DNA from: Bacteroidota bacterium
GTDB lineage: Bacteria; Bacteroidota; Bacteroidia; Cytophagales; Cyclobacteriaceae
Assembly: GCA_024280115.1 (NCBI GenBank)
Contig: JAJRQT010000001.1
Span: forward strand, 1-64,000
DNA length: 64,000 bases
Direction: 5' to 3'
Both the position numbers and the translations under genes were made by a program. Numbering within the stretch: the stretch's first letter is position 1; each line of letters begins with the position of its first letter. The notes under the pieces were generated by a model. It was not told the origin of the DNA. It ran no database searches and saw only the letters and a program-made list of their open reading frames with translations. Of the stretch, positions 16,507 through 26,443 are shown piece by piece.

Positions 16507-17883
16507 ATGATATTGAGAAGTAAATCCATTTTATTTTTATTGATCTCCGGATTTTTAATGATTCTTTTACCGTCCTGCAAAGATGAGGACGTGGTCCCTA
16601 CATCTCAGGTTCTGGAAATCAACAAATTCGTTTGGGACAATATGAACGAGATGTATCTTTGGGATGATTTTATACCACAGAATATTGATATAAATAAAGA
16701 AGTCGATCCGAAAATATTATTTGAGAAATTGCTTTTTAAACCGACTGATCGATGGTCATATATTACTGATGATAAACAAGCCCTGGCAAACAGCCTCAAA
16801 GGGATCGAAACAACATTTGGGCATAACTTCAAATTATTTTTATTACCTAATTCAAACAATGTAGTCGGAATTGTGAAATATGTAGTACCCGATTCTCCGG
16901 CAGATAAAGCAAATATTGTCCGGGGCGACGTGTTTTACAAAGTAAACGGAACGTCCATCACCTCCGCCAATTTCCGTGAACTATTATTTGATAATGACAG
17001 CTACACGCTTTCATTTGGTGAATTCACTTTAGAGGGTCAAATCACACAACTTGAAGATAAAACATTAAACGCTGTTGTAATTGCAGAAAACCCTATTTTA
17101 ATTCATAAGACTATAAATTTTGAAGGTTCAATAATCGGTTACCTGTCCTACAACCAATTCATTGGGGATTACGATGCTGAACTGGTAGATGTCTTTAGGG
17201 AATTTAAAAGTAACGGAATAAATGATCTGGTACTTGATTTGAGATATAATCCCGGAGGTTCTGTGAATACCGCAGTTTTACTTTCCAGCATGATTGCTCC
17301 TGCAGCAGTTGTCCAGAATAATGAAATATTTTCGAAGTTGATTTGGAATGAACTTGTCACAGAGTTTATCATTAATGAAGAAGGAGAAGAATCTGATAAT
17401 TTAATTTCAAGATTCATCAATCCTGATGTAAACCTTGACCTTAACAGAATTTATATATTAATCAGTTCTAATTCTGCCTCCGCAAGCGAACTTGTCATAA
17501 ATAGTCTTAATCCATATATGGAAATAATCCTTGTTGGTGAAGACAACACAACCGGTAAATATGTCGGTTCGATCACGATCACCGATAAAAATGCAGATCA
17601 TAATTGGGCGATGCAGCCAATTGTATTAAAAACAGCCAATGCAAATGGTGTGTCTGATTATGTAAATGGGTTTACTCCAGATTTCATTGTCGAAGATGAT
17701 TTTGATGCTGAGCTTGGTACACTAACCGAAGATATGCTTTCAAAATCTATAGAGCTGATTACCGGGAAAACTATAACGGATCCGGCTAGAATTGCTAGTT
17801 CAGCTACACCAGAAAATATGCGATCCATCCCAAATGAGCAGGTCATCAGGAAGCAGAATATGTATTACGAAATGAAGAAGTAA
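16507..17883 (+). CDS. S41 family (C-terminal processing) peptidase, lipoprotein
   Basis: A 458-residue lipoprotein: signal peptide with lipobox LPSC (Cys24), a PDZ-like region (about 115-180), and an S41 catalytic domain. The catalytic serine is in SSNSASASELV (probably Ser325) and the lysine in TTGKYVG (Lys351), spaced as in tail-specific proteases; the LRYNPGG segment (about 245-251) is also typical. It would cut proteins or peptides at the cell surface or in the periplasm. Its own promoter separates it from the sulfatases, so a shared function is not implied. Confidence 0.9.
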   Translation: MILRSKSILFLLISGFLMILLPSCKDEDVVPTSQVLEINKFVWDNMNEMYLWDDFIPQNIDINKEVDPKILFEKLLFKPTDRWSYITDDKQALANSLKGIETTFGHNFKLFLLPNSNNVVGIVKYVVPDSPADKANIVRGDVFYKVNGTSITSANFRELLFDNDSYTLSFGEFTLEGQITQLEDKTLNAVVIAENPILIHKTINFEGSIIGYLSYNQFIGDYDAELVDVFREFKSNGINDLVLDLRYNPGGSVNTAVLLSSMIAPAAVVQNNEIFSKLIWNELVTEFIINEEGEESDNLISRFINPDVNLDLNRIYILISSNSASASELVINSLNPYMEIILVGEDNTTGKYVGSITITDKNADHNWAMQPIVLKTANANGVSDYVNGFTPDFIVEDDFDAELGTLTEDMLSKSIELITGKTITDPARIASSATPENMRSIPNEQVIRKQNMYYEMKK

Positions 17884-18036
17884 GGGCATTATACTTTTTA
17901 AAAACCACATTTAGACATACATAAAGGCAATATTTTTCAATGTGCTTTTGAGGATTTAGAATTGACTAATTCTTATAACTGTTAGGAAAAAGCCCCTCAC
18001 CATTTTAATTTGCAACAGCATTCAAAAACCAAAATC

Positions 18037-18711
18037 ATGAAATTATCTACTAAAATCAATCATTTTACTTTTACATTTTTATTTCTTCTGACCATAACTC
18101 CCATTGTAGTAAGTTATGGTCAGAGCAATTTTGAAGGAAAAATAGTTTACACAATTACCTATTCAAATTTACCTTCTGAAATGAAAGGCTATGAATCTAT
18201 GTTACCAAAAGACATGACCATCTATATCAAAGGAAATAAATCGCGCATGGAACAATCTCAAATGATGGGGAAAAATATTGTTGTTAGTGATATGGATAAG
18301 AAAATCGGATTTGTTGAAATGGATATTTCAGGTCAAAAGCTTCGGATGAATATGTCAACAAAAGATTTTGATGATCAGAAGAGCATCCCCTCAAACATTG
18401 AATACTTTGATGATTCTAAAAATATTCTTGGGTATGACTGTAAAAAAGCGATTATGAAAGATGATAGCGGTGATATTTCTATGACTGTTTATTTTACAGA
18501 AAAAATAAAAAACCAGGCTCAAAAAGAATTCATGGGTTTGAAGGGATTTCCACTTCAGTATAAGATGGCTCAACAATCTATGACTGTTGAAATGACTGCC
18601 AGTGAGATCTCTGAGCAAATGGTTCCGGATAATTTATTTAATAAATCTGATGGTTATAAAGACATATCTGAATCAGACCTCCAAAAGATGATGGGCGGCG
18701 GAAAATTTTAA
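18037..18711 (+). CDS. Secreted DUF4412-like protein
   Basis: A 224-residue protein with a signal peptide (hydrophobic 8-30, ending SYGQ). The mature part opens FEGKIVYTITYSNLP and includes KSRMEQSQMMGKNIVVSDMDKK-like segments and a methionine-rich tail ending MMGGGKF, the pattern of DUF4412/GLPGLI-type periplasmic proteins whose role is unknown. The ATG at 18037 is preferred to a TTG 27 bases upstream because it places the signal peptide at the N-terminus. It converges on the gamma-glutamyltransferase gene with a 47-bp gap and no clear terminator. Confidence 0.65.
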   Translation: MKLSTKINHFTFTFLFLLTITPIVVSYGQSNFEGKIVYTITYSNLPSEMKGYESMLPKDMTIYIKGNKSRMEQSQMMGKNIVVSDMDKKIGFVEMDISGQKLRMNMSTKDFDDQKSIPSNIEYFDDSKNILGYDCKKAIMKDDSGDISMTVYFTEKIKNQAQKEFMGLKGFPLQYKMAQQSMTVEMTASEISEQMVPDNLFNKSDGYKDISESDLQKMMGGGKF

Positions 18712-18758
18712 CAGTTAGCACTTTATTTAAACCTTTGAACCCCTGAACCTATAACCCT

Positions 18759-20456
18759 TCAAAACCCCAAAGCGGTATCATCTCCACGGGGATCCGCACC
18801 ACCTTCCATCTTACCATCTTTCAAGACAAGTATGGCATCTACTCTTCCGATTGCAGTGCGTTCTCTGAGCTCATGCCCTAATTCATTCAAAATTTCGATC
18901 ATGTTATCTTCAAATCGACCTTTTTCATATTGAATATAATTTGGTCGCCACTGATGATGAAAGCGAGGATAATCCACAGCAGCCTGTAAATTCATGTTAA
19001 ATTCGACAACGTTAAGGATTGTTTGAAAAACTGAGGTGATAATTGTTGATCCCCCGGGCGTACCGACAACCATGAATAATTGACCGTTTTTCTCCACAAT
19101 TGTCGGAGTCATGGAACTCAGCATTCTTTTAGCCGGTGCGATTGAGTTGGCCTCCCCTCCTATCAACCCATACATATTCGGTGAGCCTGGCAAGGCAGAA
19201 AAATCATCCATTTCATTATTCAGAAAGAATCCCGCTCCACCAACTACCACATGATTTCCAAAGCCTCCATTTAAAGTCGTCGTAGAAGATACTGCATTTC
19301 CATACTGATCCACAATGGAAAAATGTGTTGTTTCTTCATGCTCTTTGCCAAAATTACCCGCTTTAATTTCATCGGCCATTGAGGCATGCTCAAAATTGAT
19401 TTCAGAAGCTCGGAGTTGGTTGTATTTCCGTTCCATTAATTTGTCAATCGGAATCTGAACAAAATCTGGATCTCCGAGGTATTCAGCCCTGTCAGCAAAT
19501 ACCCTCTTTTCTGACTCTGCAATCACGTGAATGGTGTTGATATGGTCAATCCCCCAATCTTGTATAGTAAAATGCTCTATCATACCAAATAACTGGGCGA
19601 TGGCTACACCTCCACTGGAAGGTGGCCCCATAGAGGTGATTTTATAGTCTTTATAGCTAAATTGTATTGGTTCCCTCCAGATTGATTCATAGCCTTTCAA
19701 GTCATCAAAAGAAATCAACCCTTTTCCCCGCTTCATTTCTTCTACAATCAGCCTGGCAGTTTCTCCTTCATAAAAACCTGCTTTGCCATTTTTGGCAATC
19801 CTTGTCAGCGTTTCTGCTAGATCTTTATATTGAATAGAGTCTCTGGCATTCCAATAATTGTGTAATAGATTTTCCGGCTTAACAGTACTGTATTTCTCAA
19901 TCCGCTCTTGAGCCCTGTTCAGGTTTGAGGCGCCGTTTTCCGTAAGCTTAAATCCATTTCGCGCCAGATTGATAGCAGGTTCCAGCAATTCTCCCCAATT
20001 TTTACTTCCAAATTTTTGATGTGCAGTAACCATCCCATGAACAGATCCCGGCACCCCCGCTGCATAATGTCCCAGTCGGCTCTTTTCGTCAATCACCTTC
20101 CCATCTGAATCTAAATACATATTCCGCTTTGCCATGGCAGGGGCTTTTTCACGATAATCCAGCGTGTGGTATTCTCCTTCATTTGTACGATACACGAGAA
20201 AACCTCCCCCACCAATATTCCCGGCAACCGGATACACAACAGCTAAAGCAAAATGTACGGCAACTGCTGCATCAACGGCATTTCCCCCATTTTTCAGCAC
20301 CTCTAACCCAACCTTTGATGCCAATGGATGAGCGCTAACCACCATTGCTTTGTCTGCAATAATGCCTTGCCTGTTTGGGGTTTCAGCTATATTTTTATGC
20401 TCGCAGGATGTTATTATGAATAATAAAAATGCGGTGATATAGTTAAGATACTTCAT
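18759..20456 (-). CDS. Gamma-glutamyltransferase, lipoprotein
   Basis: A 565-residue proenzyme that cleaves gamma-glutamyl bonds, such as those of glutathione, and self-processes at a threonine. The N-terminus has a lipobox (ITSC). The large-subunit motif NAVDAAVAVHFALAV and the processing site EETTHFSIVD, with Thr376 as nucleophile, are present, as is PGGSTIITSVFQ near the substrate pocket. Length is normal for the family. It lies 108 bp downstream of a shorter paralogue on the same strand. Confidence 0.92.
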   Translation of the reverse strand: MKYLNYITAFLLFIITSCEHKNIAETPNRQGIIADKAMVVSAHPLASKVGLEVLKNGGNAVDAAVAVHFALAVVYPVAGNIGGGGFLVYRTNEGEYHTLDYREKAPAMAKRNMYLDSDGKVIDEKSRLGHYAAGVPGSVHGMVTAHQKFGSKNWGELLEPAINLARNGFKLTENGASNLNRAQERIEKYSTVKPENLLHNYWNARDSIQYKDLAETLTRIAKNGKAGFYEGETARLIVEEMKRGKGLISFDDLKGYESIWREPIQFSYKDYKITSMGPPSSGGVAIAQLFGMIEHFTIQDWGIDHINTIHVIAESEKRVFADRAEYLGDPDFVQIPIDKLMERKYNQLRASEINFEHASMADEIKAGNFGKEHEETTHFSIVDQYGNAVSSTTTLNGGFGNHVVVGGAGFFLNNEMDDFSALPGSPNMYGLIGGEANSIAPAKRMLSSMTPTIVEKNGQLFMVVGTPGGSTIITSVFQTILNVVEFNMNLQAAVDYPRFHHQWRPNYIQYEKGRFEDNMIEILNELGHELRERTAIGRVDAILVLKDGKMEGGADPRGDDTALGF

Positions 20457-20564
20457 TTTAATTAGCTAATTCTCATCAATTATCTACAGTGCGCTCATAT
20501 TGAAAAATGATTTCTAATTTCGTTATTCAATTGTTCTATTATTCATTATTAAGATTATCTCAGC

Positions 20565-22121
20565 TTAATAAACTTTAATCACATGGCCTACCCTACGCCT
20601 ATCTCCTGCTCCATCTAATCCTCCATTGGCATCCATAAAAACTGCATGCACTCCTCCAAAATACATATTCAAATCTTTCCAATAAAATTTCTCCACGCCG
20701 AATGGCAATTTTAATTTTTCCAACGCTTCCCATCGAAATCCAGGTTCGATATCAAGATGATCATTCTCCAAATGTATCCTTGGATTATTTACAATATCAT
20801 CATCAGGTATTTGAAAATCAACATAATTCACAACAGCCTGAGAAATAGCTGATCTGATCCGGTTTGATCCCCCTGAGCCCAATCCCATTTTTGCTCCATC
20901 GGAGCGCAGAACGACCGTAGGACTCATCATCGAACTCATCCTGTGGTTCTCTTTCCATAAATGAAATCCCTGTTTATTAATATCTTCTTCTCCAAGCATA
21001 TTATTGAGCATTATGTCGGTTCCGGGAATATAATGACCACATCCCTCGCCAACCGAGGTGGTACAACTGGCCACATTCCCCGATTGATCAATAACACTCA
21101 CATGCGTTGTATTTCCCGATTTATGCAATGACTTTTGAAGTGTCTGCTGCATTGTTGTTACAAATTCGGAATCGAAAATATGCTCCAGGATATTATTCGC
21201 ATATACATTGCTTTCAAATCGCTCTTCGCGTGCCAAACCGGTTAACCTGATGGCTTCAACCAGTGCCTGTAAATGTTTTGTTTTTCCATAATCACTTTTC
21301 TCAAACGAGACTCCTTCAATAATTTTTAGTAAAAAAGCAATCAACGGTCCTCCGGAATTCGGCGGTGGATTTGTGAGGATTTTAACATTTCTGTAATTCG
21401 TTGCCAGCGGTTTTCTTTTCAATACGTGGTATGTTTTGAAATCTTCGTAGGAAAGACTGCCCCCGTGATCGGCACATAGTTTAGAAACGCTATTTGCGAT
21501 TTCACCTTCATAAAATTCCCTTGGCCCAGTCCTGGATAAATAGTCAAAAGTTTCCACCATTTGTGGCAAATAATACTTGTCACCGAGATTTACAGTATTT
21601 TGATCTTTGAAGTAAATAAGCTTTCCATCATCGGTGATATTTAAAATTGGCGCCAGAATGTCAATCTGGTATTTAGTCTGCCTGTGGAGTTCGATGCCTT
21701 TTTTCATTCGTTCGAGCACGGGAATCATGATCTCCCGCATGGGCATAGTGCCCAAATCCTCATGCACCTGAAAAAGACCGGCAATATTTCCTGGAGTTGC
21801 CACCGATCCCAAACCTACATGGAATTCCTGGGTTTTATCTCCAAAATCCACAGTTACCGGGTAAAAATCCAATTCGTCTCTTTTATGTTTTGTCCTTGGT
21901 GTTTGAGCAAAAAAATCATACATCAAATTCGTGGAGTTGGATTGATGGGCTAAAAGAAACCCTCCGCCCCCTGCAGAGGTAATGGAGGAACTCGCCGCAA
22001 ACGACATGAACGTAGCAGATATCGCTGCATCAAATGCATTTCCTCCAGCTTTAAGGATTTCAGCCCCTGCGTCTGCTGTTAGTTTGTCACCAGCCGATAT
22101 GACGCCTTTGCATTTGCTCAT
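20565..22121 (-). CDS. Gamma-glutamyltransferase-family protein without a signal peptide
   Basis: A 518-residue Ntn-hydrolase of the gamma-glutamyltransferase family. It opens MSKCKGVISAGDKLTADAG, directly in the first conserved strand, with no leader; no in-frame start giving a signal peptide is visible. The processing site is NTTHVSVIDQSGN with Thr338 as the expected nucleophile, and LGSGGSNRIRSAISQ corresponds to the substrate-binding serines. It is divergent from the next gene, so it may be a cytoplasmic acylase or peptidase with another acyl group as substrate. Confidence 0.85.
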   Translation of the reverse strand: MSKCKGVISAGDKLTADAGAEILKAGGNAFDAAISATFMSFAASSSITSAGGGGFLLAHQSNSTNLMYDFFAQTPRTKHKRDELDFYPVTVDFGDKTQEFHVGLGSVATPGNIAGLFQVHEDLGTMPMREIMIPVLERMKKGIELHRQTKYQIDILAPILNITDDGKLIYFKDQNTVNLGDKYYLPQMVETFDYLSRTGPREFYEGEIANSVSKLCADHGGSLSYEDFKTYHVLKRKPLATNYRNVKILTNPPPNSGGPLIAFLLKIIEGVSFEKSDYGKTKHLQALVEAIRLTGLAREERFESNVYANNILEHIFDSEFVTTMQQTLQKSLHKSGNTTHVSVIDQSGNVASCTTSVGEGCGHYIPGTDIMLNNMLGEEDINKQGFHLWKENHRMSSMMSPTVVLRSDGAKMGLGSGGSNRIRSAISQAVVNYVDFQIPDDDIVNNPRIHLENDHLDIEPGFRWEALEKLKLPFGVEKFYWKDLNMYFGGVHAVFMDANGGLDGAGDRRRVGHVIKVY

Positions 22122-22267
22122 TAACCTAAACTATCGAATTATTATGCTGAAAAAATTTGACTTGAATTTAGTGATTATGTGTGTTTAACCATACAATAAC
22201 AGCTTGAAATGGAAAAAATTGTCATACTATTTAAAATGACAATATGAAATATTGATTCAATTTTAAA

Positions 22268-23575
22268 TCACGGATTGATCAATCCCACCACATCGAAATT
22301 ATAATCTTTGTAGCTCTTTATCGATCCTCTCAGCCATAGAACTACTTTAAACTGATCATTCCCCTTAGGCATGATTGGACGTACATTGTCCTGAATAGAA
22401 TTCTGTGTCAACGGCACCCACGACCAGGTTTGTCCGAAATCAAGGGTCGTTCCTCTAAAAATTTCATAATGCCTTACATTATCACGAGTGCTAATTAGCG
22501 GCGCTTCAGTCACAGGATCGGCATCTGTTGAAATATAGACAACATCCGGATTGTCAGGATCTAATGCTACAAGTCCGCTATAATGACGCTCAACTTCGTA
22601 AAGCGCCCTGCCTGCGAAGGCTAGAAAATTGTCATCCCATGAACTTCCATTCCAACGGGCATATCGGTATTGGATGTGGTCAGTATCTTTTCTTACAGAG
22701 TATGCGATGTAAGGCATACCATTTTTATCAAGATGAATGTCGGTAGTCCATGCATTATTTTGTTCATCTCCCTCAAAAATTCTGGTGGCCTCAGTTGGTT
22801 GAATGGGGCCCTCGCTTAAATCTCTGATCAATTTTCCATCAGAAGTATATACTTTGCCATTTTCAAAATAACCGTGATAGATGCTGCATCCCCAATATAT
22901 TGGATGGCTTTCCGTGGTTATAAAATGAATTCTAGATTTTCCATCAGAAGCATATTTGACATAAGGCCAATTCTTCTCAAAGGTTAATAAGTTGTATCCA
23001 GTTTGCCAATGCTCACCCTGATCATCTGAAAAAACGTAATACGGCAACCTTCCTGCCCCCCTGTAGAAATCATAAATTCTTCCATTGCCATTATTATCCG
23101 ATTTTAAAAAATGAAGATTTGAATAGCAAACTCCACCCGAACCTATAGTGGAATGTTCAGGCTCCCATTCCCGGGCATTTGTACCTTTTGAGATTCTGTA
23201 ACGAATCAAGCTGTCTGTATTGTGCTTTGAATAAACAGTTAACAGACGACCATCTGATAATGGTAAAATCGCCGGTACATTATGATCATCCGCTTCAAAT
23301 TTTTCATGTAGAATATATGTTCCAAGTGATTTTCTTGATTCCAGATCATAGGAGGTCACCTCAATATTTCCATCGAGCGCTTCTCCATTTTTGCCATATC
23401 TGTCAGCAACGGATCCGAAGATCAACTGATTGTTGTGAATGATGGCGCGCTCATCCTGAAACCAGCACCAGGAACCATTTTCTTTAAATACAATGACCTT
23501 TTGTGCCTTGTCATCACAAGCAGCCATCATAAAAAACAGGAGTAAATAGAGGGTGGATTTGAGTAGATTTTTCAT
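22268..23575 (-). CDS. BNR_4 family beta-propeller lipoprotein (putative polysaccharide lyase or glycosidase)
   Basis: A 435-residue lipoprotein (MMAAC lipobox) with the features of PF15892: the opening NGSWCWFQDERAII, then ADDHNVPAILPLSDGRLLTVYSKHNTD, and repeated propeller blades. Related proteins include the seven-bladed ulvan lyases of families PL24/PL25, where the histidine in the HN motif and a downstream arginine/tyrosine take part in catalysis. The family is also found in rhamnosidase-type genes. The surrounding sulfatases and glycosidases support a role on a sulfated or uronic polysaccharide, but the substrate is not shown. Confidence 0.8.
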   Translation of the reverse strand: MKNLLKSTLYLLLFFMMAACDDKAQKVIVFKENGSWCWFQDERAIIHNNQLIFGSVADRYGKNGEALDGNIEVTSYDLESRKSLGTYILHEKFEADDHNVPAILPLSDGRLLTVYSKHNTDSLIRYRISKGTNAREWEPEHSTIGSGGVCYSNLHFLKSDNNGNGRIYDFYRGAGRLPYYVFSDDQGEHWQTGYNLLTFEKNWPYVKYASDGKSRIHFITTESHPIYWGCSIYHGYFENGKVYTSDGKLIRDLSEGPIQPTEATRIFEGDEQNNAWTTDIHLDKNGMPYIAYSVRKDTDHIQYRYARWNGSSWDDNFLAFAGRALYEVERHYSGLVALDPDNPDVVYISTDADPVTEAPLISTRDNVRHYEIFRGTTLDFGQTWSWVPLTQNSIQDNVRPIMPKGNDQFKVVLWLRGSIKSYKDYNFDVVGLINP

Positions 23576-23945
23576 AAAAAATGAGGGTTTTAAATTTTCG
23601 CCAATTGCAACAACAAAATCATGCTGACATTTAGAATTTAAATTTAACGATTATGACCGTTTTTACATACCATGTCGTTATGAACTGATAAAATATTACA
23701 GTACATTTCCTGATTTATACCATTGGGCATCTATTGAAACAAATATATTTGAATGAACCAAAAGCATAATCCAGACTCATGGTACTATTACTGAGTTGTC
23801 ATTTGACCTGAGAGAAAACGAGAATCTCTAAAAGGCACATATACGACATTCGCATATTTAATTAATAGATGCTATTTTAAATAATGATTGTAAATACCAT
23901 CACTTATCATATATAATGTCTTTATTGACGGTATATACCAACATT
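23576..23945. other. Intergenic region before the first family A element
   Basis: 370 bp between the leftward BNR_4 gene and the family A element. AT-rich, with no open frame that looks coding. It should hold the BNR_4 promoter, but I could not fix one. Confidence 0.4.
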
Positions 23946-24143
23946 CCGCTCAGGCGCAATTGTATTGCGCCTGAAACCTTATGTTGCATTTGCAATGCCT
24001 TCTGTTTACAAATTAATGGTGATAGCGTACGCTGCGACCTATACAACCAGTATAAATTCCTTTACGTTCATGAATCTGGATCACTTACAAAATCTATTGA
24101 TGCAGAAAGCTCGCTCAAACGAAATGCAATTGCGACCGAGCGG
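23946..24143. mobile_element. Family A inverted-repeat element, copy 1 (shortened)
   Basis: About 198 bp. It starts CCGCTCAGG and CGCAATTGTATTGCG and ends with GCAATTGCGACCGAGCGG, the inverted form. The middle keeps GATCACTTACAAAATCTATT, shared with copies 2 and 3, but lacks their second GGTCGTAGG hairpin. It lies about 100 bp before the ECF sigma gene, so it may affect that gene's transcription. Confidence 0.7.
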
Positions 24144-24247
24144 AGTAAGGCTGACGAAAAGCAAGAGATAAAATATTATTTTTTCCCCAGGCAACCTTTT
24201 TCAGTACAGGCAGGTTCTATTAATGAAAGACGCAAACTGTGAAAGAA

Positions 24248-24805
24248 ATGATCTTAAACGAAGAGGAACTTATAAGGCGGTGCACCGGGAACGACCGGCA
24301 CGCACAAGAATTCCTTTTCAATCAATTCTATAAAAATCTATATTCAATATCGATGCGTTATTTAAGTGATCATCATGATGCAGAGGATGTTGTAATTCAA
24401 TCATTCACCCGGGTATTTAAAAATTTAAAAAACTTTTCCTACAATGGCCAGGGTAGCCTTGGAAGATGGGTACGTACGATATTAATCAATGAATCGATCA
24501 GGTTGCTTAAAAAAAGGAGACTCATTCAATTTAATGAGGATATAAAACACCTCGATGTTCAAAATTCAGATGCAAATGGATTGCAGCAAATGCAGGCGTC
24601 TGACATCACGCGAATGATAGAAAAACTCCCGACCGGGTATCGAACAGTTTTCAATTTATTTGTAGTCGAAGGTTATTCACATAAGGAGATCGCGCAAATG
24701 CTTGGTGTAAGTGAAAACACATCGAAATCACAATTGAAAAAAGCACGCCATCACCTTATGAACAATATTAATAAAGAGAGCGCATATGGAACCAAAGGAT
24801 ATTGA
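24248..24805 (+). CDS. ECF-type RNA polymerase sigma factor
   Basis: A 185-residue sigma-70 family factor without regions 1 and 3. Region 2 covers about residues 18-90 (YSISMRYLSDHHDAEDVVIQ and NGQGSLGRWVRTILINES), and region 4 about 125-175 (LPTGYRTVFNLFVVEGYSHKEIAQMLGVSENT...), a clear helix-turn-helix. The ATG at 24248 is preferred to a GTG 9 bases earlier. It overlaps the following gene by 20 bases, the normal arrangement with an anti-sigma factor. It would direct transcription of envelope or stress genes, possibly its own operon. Confidence 0.93.
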   Translation: MILNEEELIRRCTGNDRHAQEFLFNQFYKNLYSISMRYLSDHHDAEDVVIQSFTRVFKNLKNFSYNGQGSLGRWVRTILINESIRLLKKRRLIQFNEDIKHLDVQNSDANGLQQMQASDITRMIEKLPTGYRTVFNLFVVEGYSHKEIAQMLGVSENTSKSQLKKARHHLMNNINKESAYGTKGY

Positions 24806-25430
24806 TAAAATCATAAAGGCTAAAATTCTCGAAAGCGATGAATTGCATAAGCACGAAATGGATTCGGCAAAGCCGTTTGTATGGACAGCGGTTCAGAATC
24901 AAATCAATAGGAAAAGATCATTAAGATGGTATCATCTCGCTGCAGCCATTCTGCTTTTGATGATCAGTTTTTCCTTTGTTCTTCACCGTATTCAGAAAGG
25001 TCATAAAAATGAAATGAGCATGCTTTCTAACAGGATAGATCAGTTACAGAGTAATTATCTAATGCAGGTAGATTTGTTGCAATCCAAAGATACGGAAATT
25101 GAATCACTGGGAAATGAACTTGAGTATGTAGGGCTACAACTTACTGATATACAGCAGCAAAAACCTTTGCTTCTTCACGAAACTATTGTTCACCGGACTG
25201 ATACGGTTTATTTAAAACAAATTGAATATATAACCAGGGTTTCAGATCCTGTTGAATCGAAAGAAATTGCCACAGACGCTTTTGTGGATCAGACTGAACA
25301 GATGGAAACCGGTAAAGTACAAGAAATAAAGGATGATGTTATTTTTCCAAGCTATTCAAAGCTGGACACAAAACAAGAGGCTGAAACAATCAAATTTAAA
25401 TTCGGATCCTTTATCGCAAGGAAGAACTAA
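24786..25430 (+). CDS. Membrane-anchored anti-sigma factor candidate
   Basis: A 214-residue protein with a soluble N-terminal part (1-46, containing DSAKPFVWTAVQNQIN), one membrane helix (about 48-66, WYHLAAAILLLMISFSFVL) and a periplasmic coiled coil (about 73-118) followed by a less ordered tail. Topology and the 20-base overlap with the sigma gene fit an anti-sigma factor that holds the sigma factor at the membrane. It lacks a visible zinc HxxxCxxC motif, so it is not of the ZAS type. The role is inferred from position and topology. Confidence 0.75.
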   Translation: MEPKDIDKIIKAKILESDELHKHEMDSAKPFVWTAVQNQINRKRSLRWYHLAAAILLLMISFSFVLHRIQKGHKNEMSMLSNRIDQLQSNYLMQVDLLQSKDTEIESLGNELEYVGLQLTDIQQQKPLLLHETIVHRTDTVYLKQIEYITRVSDPVESKEIATDAFVDQTEQMETGKVQEIKDDVIFPSYSKLDTKQEAETIKFKFGSFIARKN

Positions 25431-25451
25431 ATCAAAATAAATATTGATAAA

Positions 25452-26417
25452 ATGAACGTAATAAATAAAATTACTATGAAACAACTATGTCTAATTGCTG
25501 CAATTTCAATACTGCCAACACTGGGTTTTGGCCAGTTTATTGGTGACTCTGTAATCGTCTATGTTGACAATAGAGTAGAAATTAAAGTAGCCGTCCCTGA
25601 TTACAACGACCTTAAAACTTCGGATAGCGTCGTCTTGGCCTTAAAAGAATTTAAAAGAATTATACCTACGTTGGAGAATCAATTATCATCAGGCTCTGCT
25701 GATTTGGTGAAATTTTCAGTGGGAAGCAAGCTCACGATAGAACCTGGTGACCCAAAGGTTATTTATCTGAATAAAGATGGAGCATTAACCAATACCGGCT
25801 CCAGAGACCAGGTCCTGGTAATTGGCGAAAATTTTAAAATATTCATTATCACTTCTGATATATCAAAGTTAGCAGATATACCACTATCAAATTGTTTTGA
25901 AAAAGTCATCGCTTTATTGCCTGAAAAAGTCCATTCATCAAGATCACTTTCTTATGAATGTATCAATGGAAATATAAAAGAACTCGAAAACCAAAACAAT
26001 AAAATGGATTTTCTGGAACTTCAATTTGGGGCTGGAGCAGGACTAGTAAAAAGTACCTGGGTTGCCGATCTTTCTTTTGGAATAGGACTTGGATTAAATC
26101 ATAAGGGAATGATCAGGTCTCCATATGTTTCGACAAACGTGGTTTTTGATTTTGATGCAGAGTCTAAAATGAATATCAATACTTTTTTGAATATCGGACA
26201 TAGCTGGAATATTGACAAAAAATCAGATAAACCGAATATGTTAGGTGTGGAGCTGGGCTATTTAATTGTAAGACAAGGTGATCTATTCGGGGAAAACACA
26301 TTTAAGTTCGGCATCAATTGGTCACCGGCAAAGCACATCTATGTGACTCCACAACTCTACATGACGGATAATTTCAAAACCGTCTATCCGGGCATCAGAA
26401 TTGGATTTGGGTTTTGA
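25452..26417 (+). CDS. Secreted protein with C-terminal beta-barrel, sigma-factor operon
   Basis: A 321-residue protein of unknown function. A signal peptide (hydrophobic up to GFGQ) can start at 25452 or at the ATG at 25476. Residues about 30-170 are soluble and include a segment GSKLTIEPGDPKVIYL; from about 190 the sequence alternates like membrane strands (LQFGAGAGLVKSTWVADLSFGIGLGL) and ends PGIRIGFGF, an outer-membrane barrel end. It follows the anti-sigma gene by 21 bp and is probably the signal sensor or envelope target of that system. Confidence 0.65.
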   Translation: MNVINKITMKQLCLIAAISILPTLGFGQFIGDSVIVYVDNRVEIKVAVPDYNDLKTSDSVVLALKEFKRIIPTLENQLSSGSADLVKFSVGSKLTIEPGDPKVIYLNKDGALTNTGSRDQVLVIGENFKIFIITSDISKLADIPLSNCFEKVIALLPEKVHSSRSLSYECINGNIKELENQNNKMDFLELQFGAGAGLVKSTWVADLSFGIGLGLNHKGMIRSPYVSTNVVFDFDAESKMNINTFLNIGHSWNIDKKSDKPNMLGVELGYLIVRQGDLFGENTFKFGINWSPAKHIYVTPQLYMTDNFKTVYPGIRIGFGF

Positions 26418-26443
26418 AATTGAACTTGATATGCTGTATTATC

